Position numbers and translations under genes: made by a program. Under the pieces are notes generated by a model. That model was not told the origin of the DNA. It did no database searches and saw only the letters and a list, made by a program, of their open reading frames with translations. Of a DNA stretch of 64,000 nucleotides, positions 62,648 to 64,000 are shown piece by piece. The DNA comes from Polaromonas sp. A23. GTDB lineage: Bacteria; Pseudomonadota; Gammaproteobacteria; Burkholderiales; Burkholderiaceae_C. The first letter of the stretch is position 1, and the number at the start of each line of letters is the position of its first letter. Location of the stretch: NCBI RefSeq assembly GCF_002001015.1, contig NZ_MUNO01000019.1:35741-99740 (forward strand). The letters are read 5' to 3'.

Positions 62648-63947
62648 CTCCGCCCCGTCCCGCAATACTGCCCTTTTCGAACGTGCAAAAAAACTGATTC
62701 CCGGGGGCGTCAATTCGCCGGTACGCGCCTTCAAGGCAGTCGGCGGCACACCGCGTTTTGTGCAGCGCGCTCAGGGCGCCTACTTCTGGGACGCCGATGG
62801 CAAGCGTTACATCGACTACATCGGCTCGTGGGGCCCGATGATTCTGGGCCACGGCCATCCTGCGGTGGTTGATGCCGTTCAAAAAGCCGTGCTCGAAGGC
62901 TTTTCCTATGGCGCCCCCACTGAGCGTGAAGTGGAGCTGGCCGAAGAAATCGTGAAGCTGGTCCCTTCCATCGAAATGCTGCGCCTGGTCAGCTCGGGAA
63001 CCGAAGCCGGCATGAGCGCCATCCGCCTGGCGCGCGGCGCCACCGGCCGCAGCAAGATCATCAAGTTCGAAGGCTGTTACCACGGTCATGCCGACGCCTT
63101 GCTGGTCAAAGCCGGCTCAGGCCTGGCGACGTTTGGCAACCCCACCAGCGCCGGCGTGCCGCCCGAGGTCGTGCAGCACACGCTGGTGCTCGAGTACAAC
63201 CACATTGCCCAGCTTGAAGAAGCTTTTGCCGTCCATGGCAGCAGCACCGCCTGCCTGATCATTGAGCCGATTGCCGGCAACATGAATTTTGTGCGGGCCA
63301 GTGTCCCTTTCATGACGCGTTGCCGCGAGCTGTGCACGCAGTACGGCGTGTTGCTGGTCTTCGACGAAGTCATGACGGGTTTCCGCGTGGCATTGGGCGG
63401 TGCGCAAAGCGTCTACGCGAAAAGCATTCCCGGCTTCAAACCGGACATGACCGTCATGGGCAAGGTCATAGGCGGCGGCATGCCGCTGGCGGCTTTCGGC
63501 GGCACCCGCGCCGTCATGGAGCAGCTCGCACCCTTGGGCCCGGTCTACCAGGCCGGCACACTGTCGGGCAACCCGGTCGCCACGGCTTGCGGTCTGGCCA
63601 CCCTGCGCGAACTGCAGAAACCCGGTTTTTACGAAGCCCTCGGCGAACGTACCCGCAGCCTGGTCAGTGGCCTGACGCAGGCGGCTACCCGGGCCGGTGT
63701 CAGCTTTTGCGGTGACAGTGAAGGCGGCATGTTCGGCTTTTTCCTGCTCGAGCCGCTACCGCAGAATTACGCCACGGTGATGACAACGGACGGCCCGACC
63801 TTCAACCGCTTTTTCCATGCGATGCTGGACAAGGGTGTGTACTACGCGCCGGCCTTGTATGAGGCCGGCTTTGTCAGCTCGGCGCATACGGCGGCTGACA
63901 TCGCTGAGACCGTCGAAGCTGCTGCTCAATTTTTTGCTGGGCGGTGA
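62631..63947 (+). CDS. hemL: Glutamate-1-semialdehyde 2,1-aminomutase
   Basis: A 438-aa PLP enzyme that makes 5-aminolevulinate for haem. The start [19 protein letters not shown], then [33 protein letters not shown] and the PLP Asp region [10 protein letters not shown] are diagnostic. The Schiff-base Lys is in [21 protein letters not shown] 62631 lies inside the thiD-like gene, 17 bp before its stop, so the two are translationally linked. The remaining 53 bases of the window hold no gene that I can assign. Confidence 0.96.
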   Translation: MAPNTSSAPSRNTALFERAKKLIPGGVNSPVRAFKAVGGTPRFVQRAQGAYFWDADGKRYIDYIGSWGPMILGHGHPAVVDAVQKAVLEGFSYGAPTEREVELAEEIVKLVPSIEMLRLVSSGTEAGMSAIRLARGATGRSKIIKFEGCYHGHADALLVKAGSGLATFGNPTSAGVPPEVVQHTLVLEYNHIAQLEEAFAVHGSSTACLIIEPIAGNMNFVRASVPFMTRCRELCTQYGVLLVFDEVMTGFRVALGGAQSVYAKSIPGFKPDMTVMGKVIGGGMPLAAFGGTRAVMEQLAPLGPVYQAGTLSGNPVATACGLATLRELQKPGFYEALGERTRSLVSGLTQAATRAGVSFCGDSEGGMFGFFLLEPLPQNYATVMTTDGPTFNRFFHAMLDKGVYYAPALYEAGFVSSAHTAADIAETVEAAAQFFAGR

Positions 63948-64000
63948 AAGTCGGGGAACTCCCCCTCGGCGTCACGCTGCGCCTTCGGTTTGTTCTGGAC

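Noticed and set aside
63948..64000. Start of a further gene after hemL
   Set aside because: A GTG-initiated frame is open to the end of the window but is only 19 codons long and matches nothing recognisable.
1..64000. Insertion sequences, prophage or integrative element
   Set aside because: No transposase, integrase, phage structural gene or tRNA-associated direct repeats were found; the repeats present are non-coding and small.

Overview
The window looks like a chromosomal segment of a beta-proteobacterium of the order Burkholderiales, most likely family Comamonadaceae and close to Polaromonas. This rests on high GC, the gene content and order (pilGHIJ-chpA next to rubredoxin, thiD and hemL; yqgE-ruvX-pyrR-pyrB-pyrC'), and families of short dispersed repeats I recognise from that family. 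The genus is an inference; no 16S gene is present. I see no transposase, phage gene, CRISPR array, tRNA or rRNA.

Layout. 1-2448: the 3' end of argH, then a leftward Tat-exported ferritin-like protein and cytochrome c. 2449-10736: a giant alpha-2-macroglobulin and its partner penicillin-binding protein PbpC. 10887-17949: an FMN-dependent lactate dehydrogenase-type enzyme, a degenerate GGDEF membrane protein, a DUF3224 protein, a membrane-anchored dihaem cytochrome, a DMT permease, DNA polymerase IV and a DUF1569 protein. 18119-25921: an envelope redox region with a DUF3034 protein, an exported truncated globin, two paralogous exported cupredoxins, an ECF sigma/anti-sigma pair, a DUF3455 lipoprotein, PhyH and PhzF enzymes and a TPR protein. 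26000-31501: a crotonase, two alpha/beta hydrolases, queF, a prolyl-4-hydroxylase-like dioxygenase and yaaA. 31609-34241: a DUF3501 / Fe-S / rubrerythrin triad behind a clear promoter and a Fur-like box. 34384-37074: a VOC protein, an FAD hydroxylase and a DUF2783 protein, probably aromatic catabolism. 37317-42702: valS, a degenerate 2-hydroxyacid dehydrogenase homologue, galU and tusA. 42872-43787: a terminator, a broken repeat-protein gene and csbD. 43992-46753: a divergent two-gene ferric-iron-type ABC transporter. 46773-51338: a tightly overlapping operon yqgE-ruvX-pyrR-pyrB-pyrC'-plsC. 51539-61354: the type IV pilus chemosensory operon. 61431-63947: a 53-aa rubredoxin, a ThiD-like kinase and hemL.

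Two themes stand out. First, several genes keep a family fold but have lost catalytic residues: PyrC' (no HxH metal site), the GGDEF protein (motif reads YHPRC) and the hydroxyacid dehydrogenase (no GxGxxG, catalytic His replaced). Second, dispersed repeats have entered coding sequence. They form most of the N-terminus of PbpC, the hydrophobic core of a cupredoxin signal peptide, and the C-terminal tails of DinB and an alpha/beta hydrolase. Larger palindromic elements of about 180-210 bp sit between genes near 29.7, 37.2 and 40.3 kb. The best candidate for a little-described system is the exported globin / cupredoxin / DUF3034 group at 18.1-20.2 kb with its cupredoxin paralogue at 25.2 kb.

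All family assignments come from reading motifs in the translated sequence; no database search was run.
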